Notes: generated by a model from the sequence alone, not told the origin. A DNA stretch of 32,970 nucleotides from Silene noctiflora (GCA_009801015.1 VHZZ01000820.1:35796-68765); one strand, 5' to 3'. Counted from the stretch's first letter, positions 24,651-32,970 are shown. Made by a program: numbers and translations.

Positions 24651-24866
24651 TTAATAACACAAATTCTCATTGAAGACGGACATTATCCGTCACAAGCTGA
24701 AGACGGATAGTGTCTCTCACAATCTGCAAGTGGCATCAACCAAGGGGTGCTCCATTTTCCTCCCACTTGCCCTCCCACTTGCCTTATTGTGAGAGAGATA
24801 TTATCCGTCTTTAACTTGTGACGGACGGATAGTGTCCGTCACAAGCAAAACGCTTTGTGTTAATAA
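24651..24866. mobile_element. Fold-back MITE with long terminal inverted repeats
   Basis: The 216-bp stretch is nearly all inverted repeat. The left arm reads AACACAAA, GACGGACATTATCCGTCACA, AAGACGGATA, TCTCTCACAA and CAAGTGG in order; the right arm read in reverse gives the same blocks with small changes. Each arm is about 80-90 bp with a short unpaired centre. No coding capacity. The TTAAT at both edges is itself part of the symmetry, so the target duplication cannot be set. Mutator-like or other class II origin is possible. Confidence 0.75.
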
Positions 24867-25558
24867 TATAAGGAAACTCTTTTAAATGATTCAAGATGAA
24901 AATTGTTTTGAAGGCGCCCGGTACTTCATAGCAAAATGAAGCACAATTATTTAGAGGAGAGTCGTTTTGCTTTGTACTCTAAAATTTGTGTTTTCGATTT
25001 GAAATTACATGGCTAAGTTGAAGCGTTATTTATCATTTGTATTTAAATAGGCCAAATAACGCAATTGTGTAACTAAATTAAGTTTCAATATAAAGGAATA
25101 TAAAATCTTTCAAATCTAATTATTGATGGGAAACCAAAACAAATCGGACATTTATTACTTGACAAAAAAGCGAAAGACGTAATTTCTTAAATTATGACAA
25201 ATAAACCTCTTAAATCGATCGATTTTCTTAAATTATGTATCATTGCATCATAAATCGATGGTATGTTATTGCCGCATTATTAATCTCTTCAATTTCTTAT
25301 TATTTTGTTTGTTTTTCTTTAGTTTTTCTTTGGGATGAGATTTTTGGGGGTTTCGGTGATGAATTGGTAGTTGTAGAAATGTTATTTAGTTAGATGTCAC
25401 CAATCACCATGTCTATTGAGATGGAGGTTGTTTAAATGCAACCATTTACTATGAAATATGTTTGCGACGCACTGGTTATTTGTCCATGGTCTGCCAAAAA
25501 ATTTTTTTATAGTGATGTCATTATGATAGTCGATAACTATATCTAAGGTTACGTATTT

Positions 25559-25696
25559 GCTAAATCCCGCACAATGATTTACTAAATCTCACACACTTTA
25601 CCTCATTCTTCCAATCTCACCCTTCTTTAAAACAAATTTAAAAGAAGGGTGAGAGGGATAAATTCGGATAAGGCGGAAAATTGTGCGGGATTTAGC
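25559..25696. mobile_element. 138-bp fold-back MITE
   Basis: A perfect 17-bp terminal inverted repeat, GCTAAATCCCGCACAAT at 25559-25575 and its reverse complement at 25680-25696. A second nested stem lies at the centre: TCTCACCCTTCTTT pairs with AAAGAAGGGTGAGA. No coding capacity. The flanking bases do not show a clear target duplication, so the superfamily is left open. Confidence 0.75.
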
Positions 25697-25832
25697 ATGT
25701 CCCTTGCTTAAGTGTAATACGGAGTACAAATTGGTGGTGCTGAGTGCTGACAAAGATGAATTGATTCTTAATTATTGATTTAACTTTATGGTTTAAGATG
25801 GTGTATGCGTTGGGACAAGGGAGAGAGCCGAG

Positions 25833-26287
25833 AGTAGGGGCGGATATGGGGGAGGGAAAGGGAGGGCAGGTGCCATCACGCGGCAAAAAATTTAGTTATA
25901 TGCACGAGTCAGTACCCTTTGTATGCAATGTAATGATAGTGGTGTAATGGTAAGTTTAGGGGATTGATAACTTTTAGACGCGAGTTCGATTCCCAGAAAC
26001 AACATTATTTTGCTTTTTGGTCTTATTAGGTCTAAAAATAGCAAAAATTTTGCATAGATACTTGAGGTGTAATTTTATTTGCACTTTTTTCATTCTTATT
26101 ATATCTATGTGAGATTTATATTTATTTTTAATATTTTATTAAAATATAGGAGTCTTTTACGATATTTAATCATGTATGTATGACGATAAAAGAATACAAT
26201 TACGTAAATAAACGGAACATAACATCGGAATTATGGTTAAAAAATTTTGTGCCCTCCCAAACCAAAATTCCTAGGTCCGTCCGTGGC
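25833..26287. repeat. Inverted-repeat bounded element enclosing tRNA-like Pol III boxes
   Basis: The left arm (25833-25893: GGGGCGGAT, GGGAGGGCA, AAAATTT) and the right arm (26238-26287) read in reverse (GGACGGACC, GGGAGGGCAC, AAAATTTT) are imperfect inverted copies. Between them on the plus strand are TGGTGTAATGG (25940-25950) and GAGTTCGATTCC (25982-25993), good matches to Pol III A and B boxes at near tRNA spacing. It may be a tRNA-derived SINE or tRNA pseudogene inside a DNA element, or one composite family. It does not fold as a functional tRNA by eye. Confidence 0.45.
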
Positions 26288-27163
26288 CGAGAGGAAAAGA
26301 ATTTTTTAGATAGGTAGCAATGGGGAGCGAAATAGTAATTTGTGTACTACAAATATAAAAAGCGTACTGCAGTCTGCAGAAGGAAATACTTTTTGTTTGG
26401 TGTGTGTTCTTTTCCTCTTATTGGTTAAGTTTATTAGTTTAGTGAAAACATAGTAATTCCAAGCCATTTAATTGTAAGTAATCCTTTAATGACACGAATC
26501 CGAAATTATTTTTGGTCATATTCTTTAGACAAATAAATGGAGTGCGACACTATGCTAAGCAATATCCTCCTCGAAAGTTCTTAGGCGTGAAAGGGAGTCC
26601 CATATCACAAATAAAAATATTTAAACTATTGTTAAGACCTTTAATTCTGTTTTTTTTTTTCCCAAAATCCGTCCCAATTGATTGGGAGGGACAATCTTTA
26701 ATTCATTAGTTTAATTTATGTCCATCTTTTCAATCATTTAAAAGTTGGGTTTATGTTACTCCTTAGTCCTTATCTTTTTACAATCTTCTCAAACATAAAA
26801 TGCCAAATCTTGGGCATTGAAAAAAAAATCATAACTTAAAGACAAACATCAACTAAAATTAATTCTAATATTCTCATCACAATTAAGCATAGATTAGATA
26901 ATCATTATACAATATAAACATATTAAACAAGATTTTGTGAATATTTTTTGTAACCATTTTAAATATATACATTTTCTCAATTAAATCTTCTATAAATTAA
27001 AGAGTTTCAGGGTAAAATAAAAAATAACATTTAACTTCAAACAAGTGTCATTAATTAACCATCACAAACTAAGTAGTGATGAAAACAAGGATCTACCCTC
27101 AAAACGAATTCTTAACCTTAAAATGATCAATATGTGACACAAAAGTAATAATTATTGTAATTA

Positions 27164-27757
27164 TTAGTGTTTTCCTAAAGAAAGAAGTTGTGCTCCCATC
27201 ATCATCATAACTTTAAATTCTTCAAAATTAATAGTACCATCACCATCCCTATCAACCCCACTAATCATCTTCTTGCATTCATCTAATGAACAATCATCTC
27301 CTAAACTCTTCATCACCATGTACAATTCTTGAGCACAAATACTACCATTTCCATCTGCATCATAAATAGAAAATGCCTCCTTTAAGTTATTCAATACCTC
27401 ATCTGAATCAATCCCTTTTGTGTTAAGTGCAATAAACTCTTCAAGATCAATGAATCCGTCTCCGTCTGCATCAACTTCTTTCATCATCATACCAAGTTCT
27501 TCTTCGCTTACTTCTTGTCCTAGGCTGCCAAATACCGACCCAAGTTCCAAGGACGAGATTTTTCCGTCACCATTTACGTCGAATTTGTTAAAAACTTGCT
27601 CAAGTTCTTCGGTGCTATTCGTGTTATGTGAACGAAATGAAGAAGAACAAGATTCTGTGATAGAGTTATTATCTAGATTATTTGAATGTAAAATGTCTCC
27701 ATTGTCGCTGTTTCTTTTCTTTTTCTTTATTTTAAAGAATGTTTTAGCAAATCCCAT
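27164..27757 (-). CDS. Calmodulin-like protein with four EF-hands
   Basis: Single uninterrupted frame of 197 residues from the ATG at 27757. Four canonical 12-residue calcium loops are visible: DVNGDGKISSLE (60-71), DADGDGFIDLEE (96-107), DADGNGSICAQE (133-144) and DRDGDGTINFEE (169-180); each has Asp at position 1, Gly at 6 and Glu at 12, so all four should bind calcium. The layout and the CKKMISGVDRDGDG block are closest to the CML23-CML26 group of plants. It is longer than CML24 because of an added N-terminal part of about 45 residues: a Lys cluster (KIKKKKR, 9-15), then a Ser/Asn-rich stretch. Gly2 is present, but Phe3 argues against N-myristoylation. Likely a calcium sensor with no enzymatic domain; targets unknown. 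Intronless, as many CML genes are. Confidence 0.93.
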   Translation of the reverse strand: MGFAKTFFKIKKKKRNSDNGDILHSNNLDNNSITESCSSSFRSHNTNSTEELEQVFNKFDVNGDGKISSLELGSVFGSLGQEVSEEELGMMMKEVDADGDGFIDLEEFIALNTKGIDSDEVLNNLKEAFSIYDADGNGSICAQELYMVMKSLGDDCSLDECKKMISGVDRDGDGTINFEEFKVMMMMGAQLLSLGKH

Positions 27758-27826
27758 CTAGTTTATTTATCTTCAAATTATAAGGAATGCAAAATCTTAA
27801 ATATTTCCTTTGTTTTTTAACCATCT

Positions 27827-27834
27827 CATTTATA
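27827..27834 (-). promoter_or_regulatory. Possible TATA box of the calmodulin-like gene
   Basis: TATAAATG on the minus strand, about 70 bp upstream of the ATG at 27757. In such AT-rich DNA a chance match is possible. Confidence 0.35.
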
Positions 27835-28140
27835 GATAAAAATGATTGAATGGCGTTAAATAAATGTTATTAGCTGGATTTATACTATTGTTAATGGAAA
27901 TCTAAATGTGGAAAACTATCAATATAAAACATTATGTCTTCTTAATTTAATTTATATGATATTATAGTGTATCTTATCTTTATTAATTCAGCAGCATTTG
28001 CTGAATCCTCAGCGTGCCGCGTCATTTGATACAATTTTTTTCGAAAATGCAGCTTTTATGGGACCGGCTGGTGTGCAAAAGGAAATAATTTCCTAAAATG
28101 TACTGTCAACACATACGTAAAGAATAATTTTGTTGTAAAA

Positions 28141-28340
28141 ATAATTAATTACGAGAATAAATTACATATAATTACGAAATGAACGAAATAATTAATTACG
28201 AGAATAAATTACATATGATCGGAATGAACGAAATTAATTACATATAAACGGAATGAATTACATGATTAATAATAAAAATACATAATTACGAGAATAAAAT
28301 AAATATAATTACGAAATGAATTACATTTGACGAAAACGAA
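28141..28340 (+). repeat. Degenerate 47-bp tandem repeat, AT-rich
   Basis: ATAATTAATTACGAGAATAA starts at 28141 and again at 28188, with the following ATTACATAT..GAATGAACGAA also repeated. Further diverged pieces (ATTACGAGAATAAA, ATAATTACGAAATGAATTAC) continue to about 28340. The outer limits are soft because the units decay. Confidence 0.65.
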
Positions 28341-28836
28341 TTATATAAATTTATGAAATTAATTATTACAAACAATGGGAATAAATTACATAATTTTTGA
28401 AATTAATTTTATAAATAGAAAAAAAAATCTTCTCAGATCTGGCGAGAAAATCGTTCATCACCAAGGATTTACTTGGAGCAAAAATTACGGCAATTTTACT
28501 ATTTATCGCGCACACCGAAATGGGTAGGTGGCAATGATAGACTACCGAGTAATTTCTACTTAGACAAGTGTTTAGGGCTTATTTAATGTCATCATGTTTA
28601 ATACGCTTCACCCGTGCAATCTAAAAAATAGTAGATCAATAAAAATCCAAAATTAATAAATCAAAATCAGAATATATGATAATTAATTATTTCAGAAATA
28701 TCAAAGAAGCAGTTTTATTTGCAAGGCTGTGTACTGGGGTAATTAGGGACAATTACGGTTAACTGCACAGTAGTGGGTGAGTGGGATAATGGCAAAGGCG
28801 GGTAAGTTAGGGTTAGAAATGTAGGTTATTTTGCAG

Positions 28837-28844
28837 TATAAATA
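28837..28844 (+). promoter_or_regulatory. TATA box of the RPA-like pseudogene
   Basis: TATAAATA lies 83 bp before the ATG at 28920 in a context (GCAGTATAAATAGAAGG) typical of plant TATA promoters. It is preserved although the downstream gene is broken. Confidence 0.5.
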
Positions 28845-28919
28845 GAAGGAACATCAAGCACTTTAACTTACATTCCCAAAACATTAACAAAGCATGCACA
28901 AGCAACACAAGAATTCACA

Positions 28920-31388
28920 ATGGCACAGTTTCAGAGTATCAGTATTGCTGACATCAAGAAAGAAACACCAAGGACAGAGCAAATAACTGTTCGAGTAATG
29001 AGATTATGGCACAAAAAGTCNGACTCAAGGNCAACTGATGTGCAAGGAGTGGAACTGATTCTGATAGACGAGAATGTAAGCACTTTTTAATTTGAACAAT
29101 GTTTTGATTGCAAATATTTTGGCGTTTGAATAATGTTTTGATTGAAAAATGTAAACACTATATTGACTGATATCGAACTCATGTATCAAACAGGGAGACA
29201 CCATTCAGGAAACCATAAACAAGAGGCTAACTAGGATTTTCTTAGAGCAACTTGATGAAGGGAACACATACAAAATCAGAAGATTCAGCATATCATCAAA
29301 CCGAGTGGGACTTGACACGACAACATTTCACCCTTACAAGATTTGGTTTGAGTATAACACAAGGTTCATTCTCATTACTAATGCAAGTATACCACTTAGT
29401 GTTCATGCTTTCTACAGATGTCTTTATTGGTGCTATGCTAGAGAGACTTTATATAAGTATACAACAATTTCCTAATTTTGGTGTTAATATGAGTCAAATT
29501 TAGTAAATCAAATGACTCAATCCAAAATATGTAGATGTTATTGAAAAGTTGGAGCATATTTACCCAATCAAAGACCCTAATAGCAAGAGAAGGAGGACTA
29601 TTGTTCTAGGAAATAATCAGTATGTTACGTTGTCCTTAAACCTGTTTTATATACCATTTTTAAGTCAAAAAACAATCTTAACAAATCCATACAAACAATT
29701 TTGGTTAGGAACCAACTCATGTGTTGTTCTGTGTTTGGAGATTATGTTGACCAAATATCAAATATTGAGCAAAAGTATGTCAACCATAAAAACCCAACTT
29801 TGGTTATGATATTCGTAAAGTGTTCTGTTTATGAAGGTATTAACATATTTTAGGATGTAAAATCTATTTGACTTGCACTACAGAGTATCGAAAGAATGAT
29901 TAACTAACATCGACTTTGTATTTACTAATATGCATGGGAAGTTACCATCACAACAACATGGGGTGAAACAAAGATCTTGGTCAATCCAGATATGTCCGAG
30001 GTAAACAATTTTAACAATAGGTCTTAACCCTTAAATCCTTTAAATACTAACCCTATATTTGTTAATTTTGTTAAGTCATAACTATTTAAAATAGGTATTT
30101 ATTTACCCAACACAAATGCTCCCTAATTAGGCAACGAAAACATTGAAGAAAATAAAAGTTCGAATTACAAATAAATAAAGTCCATTCTGAATTTTGTCCA
30201 TTTTTTCCGGTAAATTTTAGCTTCACTTAATTGCAATTCTTCCCTTACCAGTTTTCCAGATGAAGATGAGAATGTCTTTGGGGCTCCAGAAAATGCAACA
30301 TACCATCCTCCAATTCTCGCAAGTGCAAACATCAAAACATTAAGTGAGATAATAAAGCTGACCAAATGAGGTTCATATGTCACAATGGCAAAGTTTCTTG
30401 AGTTGGATACATCAACAAATAGTTGGTTTTACTTCTCATGCAAATAATGTAGAGGAAAAGTGAAGCAGTTTGAAGATGGTTTGTGGTATTGTCAAAAAGA
30501 AAGAGATGACAAAGCTTGCACAATGAAGGGCATGGGAACAACATCTCCTATTCCAAGGTATAAAAATTATTAACTGCAATAACTTTACAAAGTACTTATA
30601 CAAATTTGAAGTCAAATTAAACAATAAACGTGAATGATGCAGGTTTCAAGTTAAGTTTTTTGTTACGTATGAAAGTTTTGATTTGCTTGAGTTCATAATT
30701 TGAGACGATGTCATGGTTGAATTGTTTGGGAAAATAGCCAAAGCAATCCTTGATGAAGATGAGGTAAATACGAACTTTGTGAAATCAAAGATTGCAGCAA
30801 TAAAAAATCAAATGATAAGGTGTTAACTAAAGTTTACGTTTCATTTTCAGATTTACAATGTCGTGCCTCCACCAGATTTTAAGCCTTTAATTGAAGGACT
30901 TTTGTGGCAAAGATAAGAGTCAACCAAGTCTTTAAGTTTGATCAAAAATCCAACTCATATGGTGTGATCAGTTTATGTGATAATCCTAGGACAATATCTA
31001 AGTGGATTGCTATGAATGATGCAAGAAAGGTGTGAAATCAATAACAACTAACTTCATACAATTACAACATTGATTGAATAAATTGCTGAAATTAATTTTT
31101 TCTTTGCTATTAGGAACAAGCAATTTACAGTTCAAGCAGGGAGACAACAAAAACAGATCCAATGATGGTGAACTTTAGTTAAATTAAGCTGTTAATTTTT
31201 TTATTTATACTCTATGTGCTTTTCTAACCATTTTCGTTATATTAGGAACAAATGAGAGAGATGATAGAATCTGAACTTGTGAAATCACCCCTCATAAAGG
31301 TGTTGTGTTGAGTGTTGTGGCACCTGACAAATCCTCTGCAACAAAGCTACAAGAAATCAAGATAAGCAAACAACCTGCACAATTCTGA
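28920..31388 (+). pseudogene. RPA1-like (OB-fold) pseudogene, multi-exon
   Basis: Exon 1 (28920-29075) encodes 52 residues starting MAQFQSISIADIKKETPRT and ends at a GT donor. Exon 2 (29194 to about 29363) continues in frame through INKRLTRIFLEQLDEGN and RRFSISSNRVGLDTTTFHP to KIWFEYNT. This is the N-terminal OB-fold of plant RPA70-related proteins. Later pieces follow in correct order: EKLEHIYPIKDPNSKRRR (about 29540-29605), a WGETKILVNPDMSE piece (about 29965-30000), a zinc-finger region with SWFYFSCK..CRGKVK and GLWYC (about 30420-30490), and C-terminal OB-fold pieces to about 31160. Stops at 30367-30369 and 30445-30447 share one frame, the second inside the first Cys pair of the zinc finger, and a frameshift is needed near 30910. 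So it is not a working full-length gene, though a short N-terminal product could still be made. RPA-like genes of this kind are common in plant genomes and are also carried by Helitrons. Two ambiguous bases (29021, 29031) lie in exon 1. Confidence 0.75.
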
Positions 31389-31788
31389 AACATTTCTTTT
31401 CATGCAATTTATGGAGCACTTTTTGAATAACTTTTGGGATATTGTTTGTTAATTTTATTTGCTTTTAAGTACTATTTTGGACTAAAGTTTTTTTCAAGTT
31501 GTAACTGAACTATTTAGGTAGTCATAGATAGGGTAGATGTCTAGCAATTTTACAATGCAGAAAAAATGCAAGAAGATGGAGCAAAAAAATGAGGCAACAA
31601 GACTTCAAATAATGAGTTTAATGGAAATAAACGAAGTGGGTGCAATTGGAAAACAAGTAAGGAAGAAGATGGAAGGTTCTGTCATATGCAAAAAAAAAAT
31701 GACAAATACCTTTGTTATGTTCTATGTAACTTAAACTTTATTTTAAGTTAACAATGCATTAATGAAATTTCGTTTCGCATTATCTAAG
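31389..31788. other. AT-rich spacer between RPA-like pseudogene and retroelement
   Basis: About 400 bp, AT-rich, with short A runs. One 65-residue ORF is Lys/Met-rich with no family features. No gene or repeat recognised. Confidence 0.4.
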
Positions 31789-31871
31789 TATAATACTACG
31801 GTTTTCTGTGCCTATAGTTACTCTATCGAGTAGGGCTGACTCTGTCGAGTAAGTTTTGGTCAGTTTTGGAA
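31789..31871 (+). mobile_element. Truncated 5' LTR of a Ty3/gypsy element
   Basis: These 83 bases match the first 83 bases of the LTR at 32285 with three differences that I count; the terminal TG has become TA. The copy stops abruptly at TTTTGGAA and continues directly into integrase/chromodomain coding sequence, so the rest of the LTR and nearly all internal DNA are missing. The five bases before it, CTAAG, would be the target duplication, but the right end of the element is outside the window. Confidence 0.75.
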
Positions 31872-31872
31872 G

Positions 31873-32040
31873 CCGATTCTTGATCGAAAGGTGAGGAAAA
31901 CTAGGTCCGGGGAGACGGTTTTGCTTAAGGTGTTGTGGTCTAATCATGAGGTAGAGGAAGCTACTTGGGAGGCGGAAGATGCTATGCGTGAGCGGTATCC
32001 GTCCCTTTTTTATCAAGTATGTGTGGTTACGGAGACGTAA
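31873..32040 (+). pseudogene. C-terminal chromodomain fragment of Ty3/gypsy polyprotein
   Basis: An open stretch of 55 codons to the TAA at 32038-32040. It contains LLKVLWSNHEVEEATWEAED and MRERYPSLF, the standard C-terminal chromodomain of plant chromoviruses (Tekay/Del-like; the clade is my inference). Upstream pol and gag are absent because of the internal deletion, and there is no start codon, so this is a remnant. Confidence 0.8.
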
Positions 32041-32284
32041 CCGTGTTTCTTTTAGGGGGGTAGCAGATAATCGCATAAGGTTTGTGGGTGTTGTTTTACG
32101 TTAGTTTGTCTTATTTGATGTTGTTTAATCGGTTTGCATTGTAGTTGTTAGTTTTGTTTTCGAGTTTGTGTGGTAGTAGTGGTGTATATGTTGGTTGTGG
32201 AGTGGTAGTGTGTTGGGGATAGTATGTTGTTTCTTATGTATGGGTCGAACTTTGGGGACAAAGTTCCTTTTAAGGAGGGAAGAT
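32041..32284 (+). mobile_element. Retroelement 3' untranslated region and polypurine tract
   Basis: Non-coding stretch between the chromodomain stop and the 3' LTR. It ends GGGGACAAAGTTCC.. then AAGGAGGGAAGAT (32272-32284), a purine run directly before the LTR start TGTAATAC: the normal plus-strand priming site of Ty3/gypsy elements. Confidence 0.75.
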
Positions 32285-32970
32285 TGTAATACTACGATTT
32301 TCTGTGCCTATAGTTACTCTATCGAGTAGGGCTGACTCTGTCGAGTAAGTTTTGGTCAATTTTGGAATCAGGTTATGCCTGATGGGTACTCGATCGAGTA
32401 TGGGTGGTACTCGATCNAGTAAGGGTCACTCGNTCGAGTAAGTGACTTACTCGATTGAGTAAGTCTGTCTTACGGGTTTTGTTAATCGGGTTTTGTCAAT
32501 AACGCGAGATTAATAGGTAATTACGATCGACAATTTTCTCATTCTCATAACTCATCTTTTTCACAAAACTTTTCTAAAAACAAGAGAGATCGTAAGATTG
32601 TCTTCCTCGCGTTGTTTNCAAATCCAAAAGCTTGAGTCGTCGGTTTCCGGAGTCTTTTACATTATTTTGATCCTTGTCTCGTGGGTAAGTCTTACATACT
32701 GTTTTCATGCGATTTAGTTGATGTTGGTTAAACCCTAATTAGGTGTTGTGGGGGGTTAATTGGGGGTTTTGGTGGTAGTAAGTGTAATTGTGTAATTGTG
32801 TAATTGTATAATTGTATAGGAGTTGAATTCGTAGAGGAGCGTTTCTGAGCCTTGATTGCTTATGGTGATTGCCTTACAGGTAGGGTTTCCCCTACTCGGT
32901 TACTGATTTCGTATGTTTGGCTTTATTGTAATGTTTATTATATGTATGGATGTGGATGCTTGATTGTATG
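32285..32970 (+). mobile_element. 3' LTR of the Ty3/gypsy element, runs off the window
   Basis: Starts TGTAATACTACG right after the polypurine tract and is at least 686 bp long; its CA end is not seen. It contains a cluster of short palindromes (listed separately), a 9-bp-type microsatellite (GTGTAATT units near 32780-32816) and three ambiguous bases (32417, 32433, 32618). Transcription start and poly(A) sites within the LTR were not placed. Confidence 0.7.
32315..32462. repeat. Array of six TACTCGATCGAGTA-type palindromes in the LTR
   Basis: Copies: TACTCTATCGAGTA 32315-32328, GACTCTGTCGAGTA 32334-32347, the perfect palindrome TACTCGATCGAGTA 32387-32400, TACTCGATCNAGTA 32408-32421, CACTCGNTCGAGTA 32427-32440 and TACTCGATTGAGTA 32448-32461. 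The last four are spaced about 20 bp apart. Each unit is self-complementary or nearly so. Confidence 0.85.

Larger units (their letters stand above)
24203..27163. other. Repeat-rich spacer between hydrolase and calmodulin-like genes
   Basis: About 3 kb. It holds the hydrolase promoter at its left edge, three inverted-repeat elements listed separately (24651-24866, 25559-25696, 25833-26287), and the 3' region of the calmodulin-like gene at the right. The short ORFs here are AT-rich without family features. I see no further gene between 26290 and 27163. Confidence 0.5.
27758..28836. other. AT-rich spacer between calmodulin-like gene and RPA-like pseudogene
   Basis: Holds the calmodulin-like promoter at the left, a GC-richer patch near 27990-28080 (a CAGCA..TGCTG hairpin followed by CAGCGTGCCGCGTCA), a tandem AT-rich repeat near 28141-28340, and the TATA box of the RPA-like gene at the right. 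No coding region recognised. Confidence 0.5.

Noticed and set aside
26512..26709. 65-residue ORF as a small gene
   Set aside because: AT-rich chance frame with a Phe run from a poly-T tract and no family features.
27420..27761. 113-residue plus-strand ORF in the calmodulin-like gene
   Set aside because: Antisense of the EF-hand coding sequence; composition reflects the Asp/Glu codons of the other strand.
31780..32076. 98-residue minus-strand ORF over the retroelement
   Set aside because: It is the antisense shadow of the chromodomain coding stretch on the plus strand.
32315..32462. The palindrome array as a CRISPR-like repeat array
   Set aside because: It lies in a plant LTR, spacers are about 6 bp, and there are no cas genes; the setting is eukaryotic.

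Overview
The window is nuclear DNA of a flowering plant, almost certainly a eudicot. It is AT-rich, the genes have many introns with GT..AG borders, and the products (a CDK-related kinase of the At1g54610 type, a PSB33-type chloroplast protein, a calmodulin-like protein) belong to plant families. Stowaway-like and fold-back elements, the recurring 9-mer TACGGAGTA and an LTR full of ACTCGATCGAGT palindromes make me lean to Caryophyllales. That is an impression, not a proof.

Layout. 1-1813: intergenic DNA and the 5' leader, possibly with the tail of a solo LTR at the left edge. 1814-7643 (+): an eight-exon gene for a 723-residue CDK-like Ser/Thr kinase with a lipidation-type N-terminus. 8551-10101 (-): a three-exon PSB33-like gene, a thylakoid protein with a Rieske-like fold but no visible cluster ligands, tail-to-tail with the kinase gene. 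11810-24202 (-): a twelve-exon ABHD11-like alpha/beta hydrolase (376 residues). Only 1.1 kb of its 12.4 kb is coding; the introns hold a decayed L1-type LINE with a nested SINE, an 878-bp Stowaway-like element, a short MITE and several local duplications. 24203-27163: repeat-rich spacer with three inverted-repeat elements. 27164-27757 (-): an intronless calmodulin-like gene with four EF-hands. 27758-28919: AT-rich spacer with a 47-bp tandem repeat. 28920-31388 (+): a decayed gene related to replication protein A (RPA1/OB-fold), with its first two exons and TATA box still intact. 31789-end (+): a Ty3/gypsy chromovirus remnant in which the start of the 5' LTR is fused to the end of the integrase/chromodomain, followed by polypurine tract and 3' LTR.

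The four intact genes are ordinary housekeeping or signalling loci and do not form a cluster. I did not find a new biological system. The most interesting material is in the mobile DNA: the internally deleted chromovirus with its palindrome array, the RPA-like pseudogene (possibly Helitron cargo), and the nested SINE-in-LINE insertion. All exon borders were read by hand from splice signals, reading frame and family conservation.
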